Assembly: GCA_019137255.1 (NCBI GenBank)
Contig: WPDH01000459.1
Span: 1 to 40,758 of the forward strand
Length of the DNA: 40,758 bases
From: Corinectria fuckeliana
Lineage: Eukaryota; Ascomycota; Sordariomycetes; Hypocreales; Nectriaceae
Reading direction: 5' to 3'
Below, one piece after another: positions 10,165-20,744 of the stretch. A program made the translations under genes and the position numbers. The stretch's first letter is position 1, and each line of letters starts with the position of its first letter. A model generated the notes under the pieces. That model saw only the letters and a program-made list of their open reading frames with translations. It had not been told where the DNA came from and made no database searches.

Positions 10165-11436
10165 CTATTTTGCCTTGCCCTTCTTCTTCGTCTTCGTCTT
10201 CGTCTTGCTCGCCGCCTTTTGCTTTTCCTGCTCCTTGCCCTTTTTGATAGCATCCACTAGGCCCTGCACCTCGTCCTTTTGTTCCTGGTCCTTTTCTTGC
10301 TTGGCCCTTGCCTCGTCTTGGGCCCTCTTCGCAGCCCTCTTCTTGGCCTGTATCTTTTCCACCTTCTCAATCAGAGCGTCCGTCTCCTCCCAGAGCTTCT
10401 TGGCCACCTCCTCGTCCTTGACCTCGCTTCGGGCAAAGTCCACCTCCATGCACTCCTTGATGAGCTTGCCGCCCTGTCCTCGGCCGAGGTCTCCCTCCAT
10501 GGCGGCGTACAGTATGGACTGCGCGGCCATGTTTGGAGACTTGAGCAGGAACCACGGAATGAGGTATCCCACGAGGTACAAGGCAAGACCCCAGAGGGAG
10601 CCGCGAGTTAACCAACGACGAGTGCTGGGGGTGCGCGCGAGCCCTGGGTCGACAAATATGACACGGGTGTTCATGATGCCGCCGTCAGGTCGCTTGTAGG
10701 CATCGAGATGTTTCTGGAACGCATGGCCAAACACGTTCAGTGCAAGTTTACTTCGTGCGTAGGCCGTGCCAGGAGACCATGATTGCTTGGAGATTTCCTT
10801 TCTGAGGGATGGTGACCCGATGTACGAAGAACAGGTGGGAATGATAACCCGGACGTCCCGGTCGATAGGCTGCACTCGGAGCGCAGGACTGAGGATACCC
10901 AGAAGGTGGAAATTCGCCAAGAAGTTCACCATCCATGTCTCTTCAATGCCCTCCCCAGACTCCCTCCTCTTGCCACCAGGTGGCGTCAGGGTCGCAGCGC
11001 ACAGTATGACCATGTCCAGGCGCCGGGGCGGGGCGTTGTCGATCCATTTCGTGGCAAAGGTGCGGATGCTGTGGAAGTCGGCAAGGTCGACCTGCTCGGC
11101 GTAGATGAGGTTGTTCTTCGTGCGCTCTCGGAGGTCCTGGATGTACTCGACGAGGAACGGATCGGTGGCGGGGGCCTGTGTGAGCAGGACCAGCTGCGCG
11201 CCGCGGGCTCCGAGCTGCAGGGCCGCTTGGGCGCCGATGCCCGAGGTTCCGCCCGTGAGGATGACGACCTTTCCGTGCAGCGGGCGCTCCGAGAGGTTGG
11301 CGCGCCCGGCCGTGTAGAGCTTGACGACGGCCGAGAGGAACAGGCCGAGAACCGTGTAGAGGATGGCTCGGACGTTGTCGCGGATTATAGGAGGGAAGCC
11401 ATTCCCGATGAGGCCCATGAGGAGGACGACCGCCAT
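10165..11436 (-). CDS. Membrane-associated short-chain dehydrogenase/reductase, RDH-like
   Basis: Single exon, 423 residues. An N-terminal hydrophobic stretch (~20-40) precedes a classical SDR Rossmann core: TGGTSGIG cofactor motif at 61-68, the acidic DLAD at ~117-120, the Ser at ~203-204 (TCSS) and catalytic YARSK at 226-230. The PG after strand six is at 264-265. The position of the usual NAG/NAA motif reads LCAAT (145-149), so the Asn is replaced by Cys. A second hydrophobic segment (~281-299) and a very Lys/Glu-rich, probably coiled or disordered tail (~340-423, ending in KTKTKTKKKGKAK) follow. The fold and length resemble retinol-dehydrogenase-like fungal SDRs of ER or lipid-droplet membranes; the substrate is unknown. 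It is tandem with the DUF2235 gene upstream, about 400 bp away. Confidence 0.88.
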   Translation of the reverse strand: MAVVLLMGLIGNGFPPIIRDNVRAILYTVLGLFLSAVVKLYTAGRANLSERPLHGKVVILTGGTSGIGAQAALQLGARGAQLVLLTQAPATDPFLVEYIQDLRERTKNNLIYAEQVDLADFHSIRTFATKWIDNAPPRRLDMVILCAATLTPPGGKRRESGEGIEETWMVNFLANFHLLGILSPALRVQPIDRDVRVIIPTCSSYIGSPSLRKEISKQSWSPGTAYARSKLALNVFGHAFQKHLDAYKRPDGGIMNTRVIFVDPGLARTPSTRRWLTRGSLWGLALYLVGYLIPWFLLKSPNMAAQSILYAAMEGDLGRGQGGKLIKECMEVDFARSEVKDEEVAKKLWEETDALIEKVEKIQAKKRAAKRAQDEARAKQEKDQEQKDEVQGLVDAIKKGKEQEKQKAASKTKTKTKKKGKAK

Positions 11437-11842
11437 GGTTAGAGGGGAGGGGCCGGAATTGTCGGCTGGTTAGGTGTTGTGCGGATTCGAACGTCAACGC
11501 ATGCCGAAAGACTGGTTAAAAGTGTCGCTGGGGGACTTGTTTCGACAAGTTTAGTGGGGGTCAAAGGTTGCAAATTGAAGTTGCTAAAGGGCAATGTCTG
11601 GATGTCGTGTCCAGGCTGGTTTCGTCGACACGCGGCTTCACGTGATCCGGGCCCTTTATATTGACTACGTCCAACCCTCCAAGGTCAAGCTGTGTAAGGA
11701 ATCTGGACATTTTCACGATTCAATGTTGTCACGTCTGGGCTTCTCGCAAATATGCTACATTAATGATGGACTGTCACACTACTACTATCGTCAACGTCCA
11801 ACCTAGCTAAATTACAGGCTCAATTTGTGTGCTCCTCAGGCC
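11437..11842. promoter_or_regulatory. Promoter region of the SDR gene and 3' flank of the DUF2235 gene
   Basis: This 406-bp gap separates two minus-strand genes. A tRNA-like T-loop sequence (GTTCGAATCC on minus near 11475) has no matching stems and is not an RNA gene. No other element is recognised. Confidence 0.45.
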
Positions 11843-13853
11843 TCAGGGAACCAAAGGTTCACCACCCTTCTGCTTCCTGACCCAGATTTCAGCAACCGGA
11901 TCGCCGTGCCCCTGGATACATACCCAATCTCCAATTCCATGCTCTTTCGGCGCCCTCCTGGTGCCTCGCCCGCCTCCGCCGACGATCAGATTGCCCGGGC
12001 GATAGTTGTCGTCCATGTTCATGCGGCGGATGACACTTCCGTGGACACGCACAGCGGTGGGAATGTCTCGCACCTCCCCGCAGGGCAGAGGCCATCGGAT
12101 CGGCTTCCAAGAGCCGTCGCCCTGAAGATCCATTCTTCGGAAGGGCAGATACTCCATGAACTTCCACGCCGCCACCGCCATCCCGCCGAGACCCTGGCCG
12201 AACTCGAGTGAGTCGTGGATCCTTGCGCCGCATGCCCCGTGCATGATGCCGTGGAAGTGGTGGTGCGAATGATCAACTTCCGTCTTTTCGTCTGTGCCTA
12301 GGCTGGGCATTGTAGGCGTTCGACTGGGCCCTCCGAGACCGTTGGCAATGCGGATATCGGGAACGTGCTGCTCCTCCCGTCTGCGCTCTCGGGCCTCGGG
12401 CTCGAGGTCGTCAAACTCCTGCGTAGCACAGCATCCCATCTCGGCGACCTTTTCTTCGTCAAAGGGAAGCCCGGCGTTCTTGGCCTCCCTTACCATCCAG
12501 GCGAGCGGGATGTGGCTGGCGCTCTTGCTGTCTTCGAGCATCTCCCAGCCTCCACCGACGTCGGCGTGGCCGCCAGAAAACCAGACTTCGTCGATGTCCT
12601 GGCTGTCGTCTTCGGGGTCGACTCCGCGAACTGGCATTACGGAGCAATTCGACCTTGTCTCAGCGTCCGACCGCTGTGTATACTCCGTCCTCTGGCAAGA
12701 CTTGGATCGAGCACGATATGGGGCGTACTTGGACCCGTGCCCTTGGCTTGGCCCGTTTCTCGCACTCCTGGCTTCACCGGGCTCGAGGTGGCTGGACCGC
12801 CGTCCTCGGTCGTCCTGTTTCGTGTCTTCCTTCTCCTTAGTCTCATTTTCTGCTGTTGTATCCCGCATTTCGTCGCCCAAGTCCTCGAGAAACTCACCCA
12901 AGTGACGATGGTTCTGCCGCGATGGATGCGCCTGATACATGAGATCCTGGCGGAACTTGGCACGTCGTTCGTCAATGCTGACTGCGTGGCGAATCACCCT
13001 GGCGCTGCTTCGTGCCGTGTAAGGGAACTTGCTACGCTGCATCCAAGCAGCCTCGAACCGTGGCACCGAGTTGACAGTATCAAAAAGCCCCAAGAATCGG
13101 ATTCGGCCGACGGGCCTCGAAAAGGTTTCGCGGAATCCCTTCATGAAGCGGAACATGTCGTCCCTCTTCTTACGAGTTTCCTCGGCCTCATCGTCGTTAC
13201 CCGAAGCTTGCCCGCGAGCCTGCCACTCGGCAAAGGCCTTCCAGGCAAACTTGACCATCTCTTCATTGCCGTGGGATAAAAGTCCGATGTAGTCGAGCAT
13301 CTCGGCGAGGAAACGGGCAATGTAGGCTCCGCGACTGAATCCAAACATGTAAATCTCGTCGCCCGGGTTGTAAAACCGCATCAGGAACCGGTAGCCGCCT
13401 ACGACGTGCTGGTCAAAGGATGAGCCAATGGCTGAGTCTTTGGCCTTTTGATACCACGAATTCAGCCTGGCGCGGACTCCGGTGTGAGTGAGCGATCCGG
13501 ACACAACGTAAGTGCCGATGCCAGCTTTTAGATCTGTCAGTACGGTACAAACAGCCACTATGCAAAGGCTCTGACTCACGCTGATAGTAATGGTATTGAT
13601 CATCCGCGGTCCGATCGAGCATTCGAAAAATCTTGAGGATATTACTGTCGCTATCATCACCGTGGAACTTGTTCCCTGTGCCATCGAAGCAGAGGACGAG
13701 CTTCCGCGGCTTTCGGCCAGGCTCTGGCGCAGGAATTACGGGTGCCATGATGGGTGTGCATGGCCTACTCTGGGATTCCTGCGACGCGGGGGCTTTGGGG
13801 TCTTTGACGGGCGGATGCTGCGCAGAGGTCGGGGCAAGGTGTGATGTATCCAT
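11843..13853 (-). CDS. DUF2235 alpha/beta-hydrolase-fold protein
   Basis: Two exons: 13580-13853 and 11843-13524, with a 55-bp intron 13525-13579 (donor GTGAGT, branch CTGAC, acceptor AAAG). The junction gives the family sequence YYQPGIGTY. The product is 651 residues. Hallmarks are LVLCFDGTGN (~52-61), nucleophile elbow GFSRG with Ser ~155, FLGLFDTVNS with Asp ~240, and FSGGHADVGGGW with His ~411. These match the Ser-Asp-His set of the DUF2235/Tle1-like hydrolases, whose bacterial members are phospholipases (family knowledge). A polar, low-complexity insert (~311-400, Arg/Ser/Asp/Glu-rich) interrupts the core before the His loop, and a His-rich DHSHHHFHG lies at ~509-517. No signal peptide is present, so it is probably cytosolic. 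Fungal substrates are unknown. Confidence 0.9.
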
Positions 13854-15281
13854 GGTGACACAGGACAGGCCGTGTGACCTGCAACTGTCGAGATCGAGTT
13901 GCGGTTCTTGGAATCAACGTCCCGGGCGGCTGCAGTTGTAGCGATATGTCATGAGAAGGTGTAGTCGGGCTGGGTCATGGCTAACGGGATCACTCAAGAA
14001 CAACAAGAGAGCCTAGCAGCGCGCAAACAGGAGACCTGGACCAAATATGATTTACGGCGCGAGACATTGTACCGTTACTCACGAATAGATCGTCGCGGTT
14101 GTCTCAAACCCAGATAGAATCGCGGGCCAAGCAGGCTCGACGGATATCAACTAGACGGCGCTTGTCAACCCATCCTTACGGTCTCACCTCGCTGCGAACA
14201 ATTGGCCAATCCAAGGCGCTCTCGTCTCATTACAAATGAGCCGACCGGGTGTAGGCGCACCGCAGCAGTCCGGCGATGCATGTCTCGGAACTCTGACCAT
14301 TGAGAGGATATGCGGTGGATGCGCGGCAGACTCTACGGGTTAGTCTGACGAAGCAGGTGGCTGTCTGAAAGCCCAGCCGCAACTGAAGATCCGAAGATCT
14401 CTGCCTTGATGGGCGCGGATTGTCTAGGGCTGGTGAGCTGGACTCCTCCCTCGAACTTGTCGTAATGTACTTGGGCAGGATACACTCGACACTCGACACG
14501 CTTGATAGGCAAGTACAGTGGCTAATTAGCAGCTAGCCTTACGTTGATCTCTGCTAATCTTCGACAGACGAAATATTTGCCTAAAAACGGCACGACGACA
14601 TAGGATTCGCTCATTGCGGTGTCTTGGAACTACACCAATCGGGAGTCCAGCCCGGCGCCCAGTGCGGGCGCTACCAAGGGCCGTCCCTTGGATATCGACT
14701 AATAGGAACTATGAGGAGCGCCCTTGAGTGGTGATCAATCTGCAGCTTCAGGCCGTGTGCAGGGTAATCTATGCTGCTTTGTGCACTTCTCTAGACCGGC
14801 GCTGGGACTGAGAGACATCAGAGGAGAAGCCACGAATTGGACATGGACATCCCTCCATCCAGGCCTCGTCTTGGTACATACATAAACTGGTCGATCGGTG
14901 CAGCATGCAACCCAGTGGAGAAGACGTCAGCAAGGGATGGGGATGATTAACCTTGAGCGGTTTGGGAGACGCCTCGTCGCAATATTGATTACCTGCATCG
15001 GTGTGGTCAGCCTCGACATTCCCTGGCCTGTCGCCTCTCAATACTTGGCTATCTACGAAGCGGCATCAGGACTCAACTCCCGATGGCTGGGATCCCTTTC
15101 TCCTTACAGGTGGGTTACAGGTGGGTTACAGAAATGCGACTCGGTTGAAGGATGCACAACATCCATGATACGAAGTACACTTCCACTCCGTGCTGTTTGT
15201 TGAGACCGACTTACACAGCGTTAGCTCAGAGACAGTTGAACGCATACCAGCCGTACAACCACACCAAAGACTCAAGCTCTG
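13854..15281. other. 1.4-kb intergenic region, no gene seen
   Basis: No frame here shows a recognisable domain. A short tandem duplication of GTGGGTTACAG lies at about 15111-15132. Part of the left side is the DUF2235 promoter. No tRNA or snRNA found by eye. Confidence 0.5.
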
Positions 15282-16220
15282 CTACAGCTTGCTATCCCTC
15301 CACACCGCCTTTCTCTTCTCAACAAAGCTCAACACACCCTCCTTCATGTTCTCCCCGCCATCCAGCCCGCGGTATATCCCCTGGTCGACCCGCACCGTAC
15401 TCGCCTTGGGATCCTCGCCATCCCACCCTCCCAGCAAGCCCTCTCGCGACACAATCACCGCGTCGGGCGAGTTGCCCGCCATCTCGGCCGCCCACCGCAC
15501 CGCCTCGTCGACCACGTCCCGGCCCTCCTCCTCGGCCACCACGGCGTTGACCAGCCCCCACGCGTGCAGCTCCCGCGCCGTGTACATGCGGCCCAGCAGC
15601 GCCATCTCCGAGGCCCGCTGCCGGCCCACGCTGCGCATAAGCCGCGGGAGAGCTCCGGCGATGGCAACCACGCCGCGGGTGACTTCCGGCAGGCCGAACT
15701 TGGCCGAGGCGCTGGCAATGACGAGGTCGGCGTTGAGGACCATCTCCATGCCGCCGCCGAGGCAGAGGCCGTTGACGGCCGCGATGACGGGCTTCTTCCC
15801 GCGGCGGTTGCTGAGCCCGCCGAAGCCGTTGTCCGCCCAGTTGTCGTCGTCCTGCTCTTGCTCCTCCCCCGCAGGCTTCCCGGTACGCTTCCGGCCGTGC
15901 TCCCTGTCGTTGTTCTTCTCATGCCACTCCTTCAGATCCGCGCCCGCGCAGAATGCCCTGCCCTTGCCCGTGATGACGGCGCACCGCAGCGCCGGCTCGG
16001 CGTCGTACCACTCCCACAGGCGGTCCAGCGCGAAGTGCATGTGGCGCCGGAGGGCGTTGAGCTGGCGGGGGCGGTCGAGGGCGACGAGCAGGACGTGCGG
16101 GCTGGGCGAGGAGACGACGACGTCCGGGACGTCCGGGGGCGCGCGGGCGAAGGTCTGGGCCATGGCGACGGATCGCGGGAACGTGGTGAGGGTCGACGTG
16201 AGTGTAGTAGAGGGTGGCAT
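15282..16220 (-). CDS. Peroxisomal enoyl-CoA hydratase/isomerase family protein
   Basis: Single exon, 312 residues, crotonase fold. Seen motifs: NALRRHMHFAL (~55-64), oxyanion segment GRAFCAGADLKEW (~87-99), GLCLGGGMEM with Glu ~159, and FGLPEVTRGVVA with Glu ~179. These correspond to the two catalytic glutamates of mammalian enoyl-CoA hydratase, so hydratase activity is plausible. The protein ends in SKL, a canonical PTS1, which places it in peroxisomes. It could act in beta-oxidation or branched-chain/aromatic acyl-CoA breakdown. A charged insert (~103-140, Asp/Glu/Arg/Lys-rich) sits between the two oxyanion segments and is longer than usual. Two Met codons (1 and 20) could start; the later one is also plausible because the fold begins only at ~30. 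Confidence 0.92.
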   Translation of the reverse strand: MPPSTTLTSTLTTFPRSVAMAQTFARAPPDVPDVVVSSPSPHVLLVALDRPRQLNALRRHMHFALDRLWEWYDAEPALRCAVITGKGRAFCAGADLKEWHEKNNDREHGRKRTGKPAGEEQEQDDDNWADNGFGGLSNRRGKKPVIAAVNGLCLGGGMEMVLNADLVIASASAKFGLPEVTRGVVAIAGALPRLMRSVGRQRASEMALLGRMYTARELHAWGLVNAVVAEEEGRDVVDEAVRWAAEMAGNSPDAVIVSREGLLGGWDGEDPKASTVRVDQGIYRGLDGGENMKEGVLSFVEKRKAVWRDSKL

Positions 16221-16840
16221 GGAATGCGTAGGTAAGTAAACAGCTGTACTTGAGATCGATCCAGTTGGGGGATTTGCAATTCCCTAGACTGGCGGTTGTA
16301 ATGATTATAATAATAATGATAACGATAGTGATTATGATGATGCTTCAGTCGTCGTACAAAGCTATGAATAGTCTATCTCCCTTGTGATTGATTCAAAGTG
16401 TCCGTTATCACTAGTACCCCGGATTTCGACGTGGTGTTGGTGTGGGGAACCTCGGCACCTCGGTTGCCAGCACCAACTCGTTCCAAACGTCATAACCCGG
16501 ACAAGCCAATCTAGGTATTTCCGCCGACGGCTACTCAATTCTTCTGTTTGTATTCATACCCGTCAATTTACACGAAAAGATGAAAGACACGAGAAGATGA
16601 AGAAGAAAAGACAGTAAAAAGGAATTTCGATTTTTTTAGACGCAACGCCAGCCAGTAGATAGATAAGTAGATTGGTAGCCCCGTCTGCTCCCCTGGAATG
16701 GGAATCCCAGCAGCAGGCATGAAGAATGAACATCACCACCACCATCACATCCACTGGAAATCTCTGCCTCCTCCCCGTCTGCCTGTCCTGCAGCTCGTCC
16801 CTTCCTTTCTGTCCGTGATGGTGGTACGTTTCGAGTCCCC
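16221..16840. other. Gap between hydratase and splicing-factor genes
   Basis: 620 bp with the hydratase promoter on the left and the 3' UTR of the splicing-factor gene on the right. A short ATAATGATAACGATAGTGATTATGATGATG-like A/T-G-rich run lies at 16295-16345, and a CAC-rich run at 16734-16748. No gene is seen. Confidence 0.5.
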
Positions 16841-19299
16841 CTACGCTGGCAAGCCTCTCTTCTCGCTCTCGGTAAAGAAGATGACCATGCGCCAGAGCTT
16901 CTTGACCAAGTCCTCCGCTTCGTCGTCCAGTGCCTGTCGTAGCCGGTTAGCCCACGGAGCTCCGTGTTGGTCGTCACGCCGAGTCGACTTACCCCTTCCA
17001 GCTCGTCCACCAGGGCCGCCGCCGTGCCGTGGGCCCTGAGATGCTCCTCCACGGCCTCGACCAGCATCTCCTCCTGCACGCCCAGGTACTCGACAATCTT
17101 CTTCTCCACAAAGGGCCGCAGCTTCTCGCGCACCACGCCCTCGTCCATGTAGTCCCACTTGACCTGCCAGCTCCACAGCCCGTCCTTGTCCGACGGGATC
17201 TCCTGGGCCAGTGCGCGGACGGCCTGCGAGATCTCCCCCTCCGTCATCGACGCCGACGCCGACGCCGGCTCGAACTGGATCGGCACCAGCGTCCGCTTGG
17301 TCGACGCGTCGGCTTCTTCGTCGTCCAGGAGGCCTTCCACCTCGGCGATGGTGCGCCGCTGGGGAGCTGCTCGTGAGGCCTGGGCCTTCTGGGCGGCCGC
17401 TCCGAGGGACAGCTTGAAGGGCTGCGGCGCGGGCACCGAGGGCGCCTGTCGCTGCTCCATCTCGTGGGCCTGCCTGTCCAAGAACGAGTCCGCCATGCCG
17501 CGCGCCCGCTCCATCGCAGCCTGCTCGCGACGCTGTTCGTCGTGCTCTGCCCTCCGGTCGCTCTCGTCTCTCGCCTCCTCTTCGGCCCGGTCGATGCCTC
17601 GCTTCCTCGCCCAGTCGCCGTGGTCCCGGTAGTAAGGGTGCGACTTGCGACTTGACTCCTTCTCGTCGTCCCAGGCCCTTTCCCGGTCGAGCTGTTCCTG
17701 TTTTCTCCGCTCAAACGACTCCGCGTCCTGTCGCTCGCGATCCCGTTCGCGCTCGAGGGCCGCTTGTCTTGAGCGTTCTCGGTTGCCCCATTTCCGCTCC
17801 GCCTCGAGATACATCTTCTCGGCCTCGGCCTTTTGCTTCGACTGCTGTCGGCGCTGAAGCTCCTCGTCGTCGGCGTCCGTCTCCTCGTCTTCCTTGTTAA
17901 CAGAGTACTCCGTGTTGGAGACGCCCCCGTTGACGAACGCAATACGACCCTGTCCGTTCTGTCCCTTGGGCCCCGACGGGGCATTGGGCACGCTCCCTCT
18001 TGGCCCCAAGGGAATGTTGTTCGTAGTCGGAGGCGGCGAGTCGAGGCGTGATGGTCTAGGCGCGCCGTTCCGTTGCCGTTCCATCTCCTCCATCTCCTCC
18101 TCCCTCTTCAAGCGCTCCTGGTCCCGCCTGGTGCTCCGATCACGGAAGGCTGAAATCTCCTGTGCCACGACCTCTCGCATCTCGGCTGGAATGTCCGCAA
18201 GCTCGTCGTCTTGAGCGAGGGGAATATTGACCACCTCGACATTCTCGCCGGACTCGGTGTTGCCCATCGCAGAGTCCCCTTCGGCTGCTGTAGTGGTGGG
18301 ATAGAACATTTCGCGAATGACGTCCTTGAGAGCGGCCCGGGCAGCTTCTACCCTTTCCGGCGTGGTCGACTCGTCGCCTCGGCTTTCTTCGTACGACTCC
18401 ACGTACTTGATGGAGCTGGGATCCACGGCGACCTGAAGCTTCACCTTGTCGATTCCTTCAAACGTATCGTCCTTGGGGGCGTCTCCGGACGCCTGCTGTC
18501 GCTTCTTCGGAACCTCGACCTCCTCCTCGTGCAGGAGCTTGATGGCGACGGCAAGCGACTCGATATCCTCAAACTGCGCAAACCCAAACTTGGAGCCCTT
18601 GTGGTCCTCCGTCACGCTGAGCGCGGCGTCCCACTTCCTCAGCTTGCCGACGGCCTCGAGGATGCGCTCCACGCCCTCGTCGCCGCCCACGCCCTCGGAA
18701 ATCTGATGTATGAATATTGTCCGCAGCTTCTCCTCGTTGGTCGGCGGCACGAGGACCTGCATGGCCTCCCTCCTGTCGCCGCGGCCCACGTCCATCCCTC
18801 TGTCCATGCCGAGCCCCTGGCGTCCTCCGCCGCCACCGCCGCCGCCCATGGACCCGGACATGCCGTCGCCTCTGCCGCCCATCGGGGGCCCGCCGAATTT
18901 GCCGCCGCCGGCTGTGCCCAGTCGGATCACGGGGGCGTTGAAGTTGATGTTGGGCATGTTCGCGGGCGCTTGGAAGTTGGGCGGGAGGCCACTTGGACGA
19001 TTAGCTTGCGTGGCGCTAGACTGCTGGACACCCGGAGGCGCCATTCCCGGAGCAGAAGACATGCCTGGAGGAGGTCCTGCGAGGGTTGTCAGTCCGGCGC
19101 TCGTGAGGGTGGTATCCTGAGAGCGGCGCGCACCTAGACCAGGTGGGGGGGCCATGCCGGGCGCAGCATTGTTGGATCCGGGGTATCCTCCATAGGCAGG
19201 AGGAGCGCCATAAGGGTTGTCTTGTGGAGGAGTTCGTCAGTATGTTCAAGCATGGCGGGTTGCAGCTCTGCACTCACTCCCATACGGGTTGAATGCCAT
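16841..19299 (-). CDS. RBM25/Snu71-like splicing factor (RRM + PWI)
   Basis: Three exons: 19278-19299 (only 22 nt), 16993-19220 and 16841-16933; introns 19221-19277 (57 bp, branch CTGAC) and 16934-16992 (59 bp, branch GCTAAC). The product is 780 residues, starting MAFNPYGNNPYG. Order of parts: a Pro/Gly/Asn-rich N-terminus with a Gly run (~132-140), an RRM at ~174-249 (LRTIFIHQI … SKFGFAQFEDIE), a long Arg/Glu/Asp-rich and RD-like middle (~380-600), and a C-terminal PWI domain at ~679-780 with RPFVEKKIVEYLG. This architecture is that of RBM25 and yeast Snu71, U1 snRNP-associated factors that guide 5' splice-site choice (family knowledge). If the second intron is not removed, the frame runs into a nonsense tail, which supports the intron. 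It is divergent from the bS21m gene. Confidence 0.9.
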
Positions 19300-19828
19300 C
19301 TTCGGCAGCCCGTGGCGCAAACGCCCCTTGTCGCGGTCGCAGAACTGATCCGCGTCTCGTCGTCGCAGCGTCGGGTATTCGGCGTCTCGCAATCACCGTC
19401 TCCAGGTCACACAAGTAAGTCCACGAGTCAAAACACAAGCACGGCGACGAGGGAAGAAATTCTCGTCGAGGGCAATCACAATCGGCAGGCAGGCAGCTGT
19501 GGGAATGGATGGAAATTCCAACATGCACAAGGCTGAGCAGAGGATTGTCTCTTTCGTTGTGGGTCTGCAGCTGTGATTGGCTCCCGCAGAATCCGACCAC
19601 GGCCTTATCGCACCAACGTTGATCCGGCGACTTTTCTGCTTCTGCACCTCAACTCACCTTAATCTCAGCCAGCTGGGCCCACGACGAACTTCTTCAGTCA
19701 GTCAATTGCAATTGGGTGTGCACCGCTGCAAGTTCGTCCGGCAACATGTAAGGCGCAGCTCGCTTGCGAGTCTCTGCACCCCAGTACTGACTGCCAGCAG
19801 GGCTACGACTCCTAGACTTGGCAGCACG
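19300..19828. promoter_or_regulatory. Divergent promoter between splicing-factor and bS21m genes
   Basis: Start codons at 19299 (minus) and 19829 (plus) face away from each other over 529 bp. The bS21m frame stays open upstream to 19577, so part of this segment could be 5' coding or UTR of that gene. No clear TATA box. Confidence 0.5.
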
Positions 19829-20572
19829 ATGCTGTCGAGGCTATCAACTCCCGCGAGCCTCCGAGCAACCTTGTCCCGTGCCTTCACCACCTCAATCGCC
19901 CTTCGAGCCGGTCCCCCGTACTCAAAAGACGGCGATAGCCCCACTACCCAGGCCCGAACGAACCCCCTCGTGGGAAACGCCTTGCGCCGCCGGCCTCCCC
20001 AGCAAGACACGGCACCTCGAACTCACACGCCTCCTCAAGCTCGAGCTCCTGCCGCCGCTCCCCGGACGCCCAGGTCCTTTATCCCAGAGACGCCGGTCGA
20101 CTCAATGACCTCCAATCTGCCGCCTCCACCCCCGGTCCCCGGGTCCACGCTCGAACCCGCCAAGTCGGACAGGCAACACCCGTACACGGCGGCAACGACC
20201 GCCACAAACAAGCCCTTCAACATCGACGTGGCGTCCCTCTTTGCCAGCAAGTCCCAGCTGTTCAGCCAGGGCATCGAGTCGGACCCGTTGGCCCGCCCCC
20301 GCGTGCGCGCCAAGGCCGTCACCGGGCGGACCGTCTTCGTCAAGGACCGCATCACCCCCACCAGCGCGCCGACGCCCATGATCGCCCTGCGGGTGCTGAA
20401 CAAGATGGTGCGCGAGCAGCAGGTCAAGACCAAGTACCACAGCCAAAGGTTCCACGAGCGGAAGGGCCTGAAGAAGAAGCGGCTGAGGAGTCAGCGGTGG
20501 CGATCCAGGTTCAAGTCTGGCTTCAAGGAGACGGTCAACCGGGTTCTGGAGCTGAAGAGGCAAGGATGGTAG
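19829..20572 (+). CDS. Mitochondrial ribosomal protein bS21m (MRP21 family)
   Basis: Single exon, 247 residues from the chosen Met at 19829. This start is preferred because it yields an Arg/Ser/Thr-rich presequence (MLSRLSTPASLRATLSRAF). The frame is open further upstream to 19577 and a 5'-UTR intron ending near 19800 is possible. A Pro/Thr-rich linker covers ~40-130. The C-terminal ~65 residues are the S21 domain, highly basic: VLNKMVREQQVKTKYHSQRF followed by KGLKKKRLRSQRWRSRFKSG. It belongs to the small subunit of the mitoribosome. The long N-terminal extension relative to bacterial bS21 is normal for fungal homologues. It converges on the HAUS6-like gene with 172 bp between stop codons. 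Confidence 0.87.
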   Translation: MLSRLSTPASLRATLSRAFTTSIALRAGPPYSKDGDSPTTQARTNPLVGNALRRRPPQQDTAPRTHTPPQARAPAAAPRTPRSFIPETPVDSMTSNLPPPPPVPGSTLEPAKSDRQHPYTAATTATNKPFNIDVASLFASKSQLFSQGIESDPLARPRVRAKAVTGRTVFVKDRITPTSAPTPMIALRVLNKMVREQQVKTKYHSQRFHERKGLKKKRLRSQRWRSRFKSGFKETVNRVLELKRQGW

Positions 20573-20744
20573 ACGGAATGTTTTGTAGAATATCCGGGCC
20601 TCAGAGCAGCGTCGTTGTACAGTATATAGATGTGAGCTTGTGTGTATGAGACGCAAAAAGGCATTTGACATTGATGCATGACACCTAGTCGTGTATTTCG
20701 CTATATTGTCAATCTATCGTTCTATCATGAATTCGGGTCACATG

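Noticed and set aside
11470..11490. tRNA-like T-loop GTTCGAATCC on minus
   Set aside because: No T-stem pairing, and no anticodon or acceptor stem can be built around it.
12365..13279. 304-codon plus-strand open frame
   Set aside because: Antisense shadow of the DUF2235 gene, with no domain features of its own.
15190..16239. 349-codon plus-strand open frame
   Set aside because: Antisense to the peroxisomal crotonase; Ser/Pro/Arg-rich without motif.
16636..16840. Extension of the splicing-factor frame to 16636
   Set aside because: That reading frame arises only if the 59-bp intron 16934-16992 is not removed. Splicing restores the PWI end (VKKLWRMVIFFTESEKRG) and a stop at 16841.
18211..19137. 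308-codon plus-strand open frame
   Set aside because: Antisense shadow of the RBM25/Snu71-like gene; its Leu/Ala/His-rich composition reflects reverse complement of Arg/Glu-rich coding.
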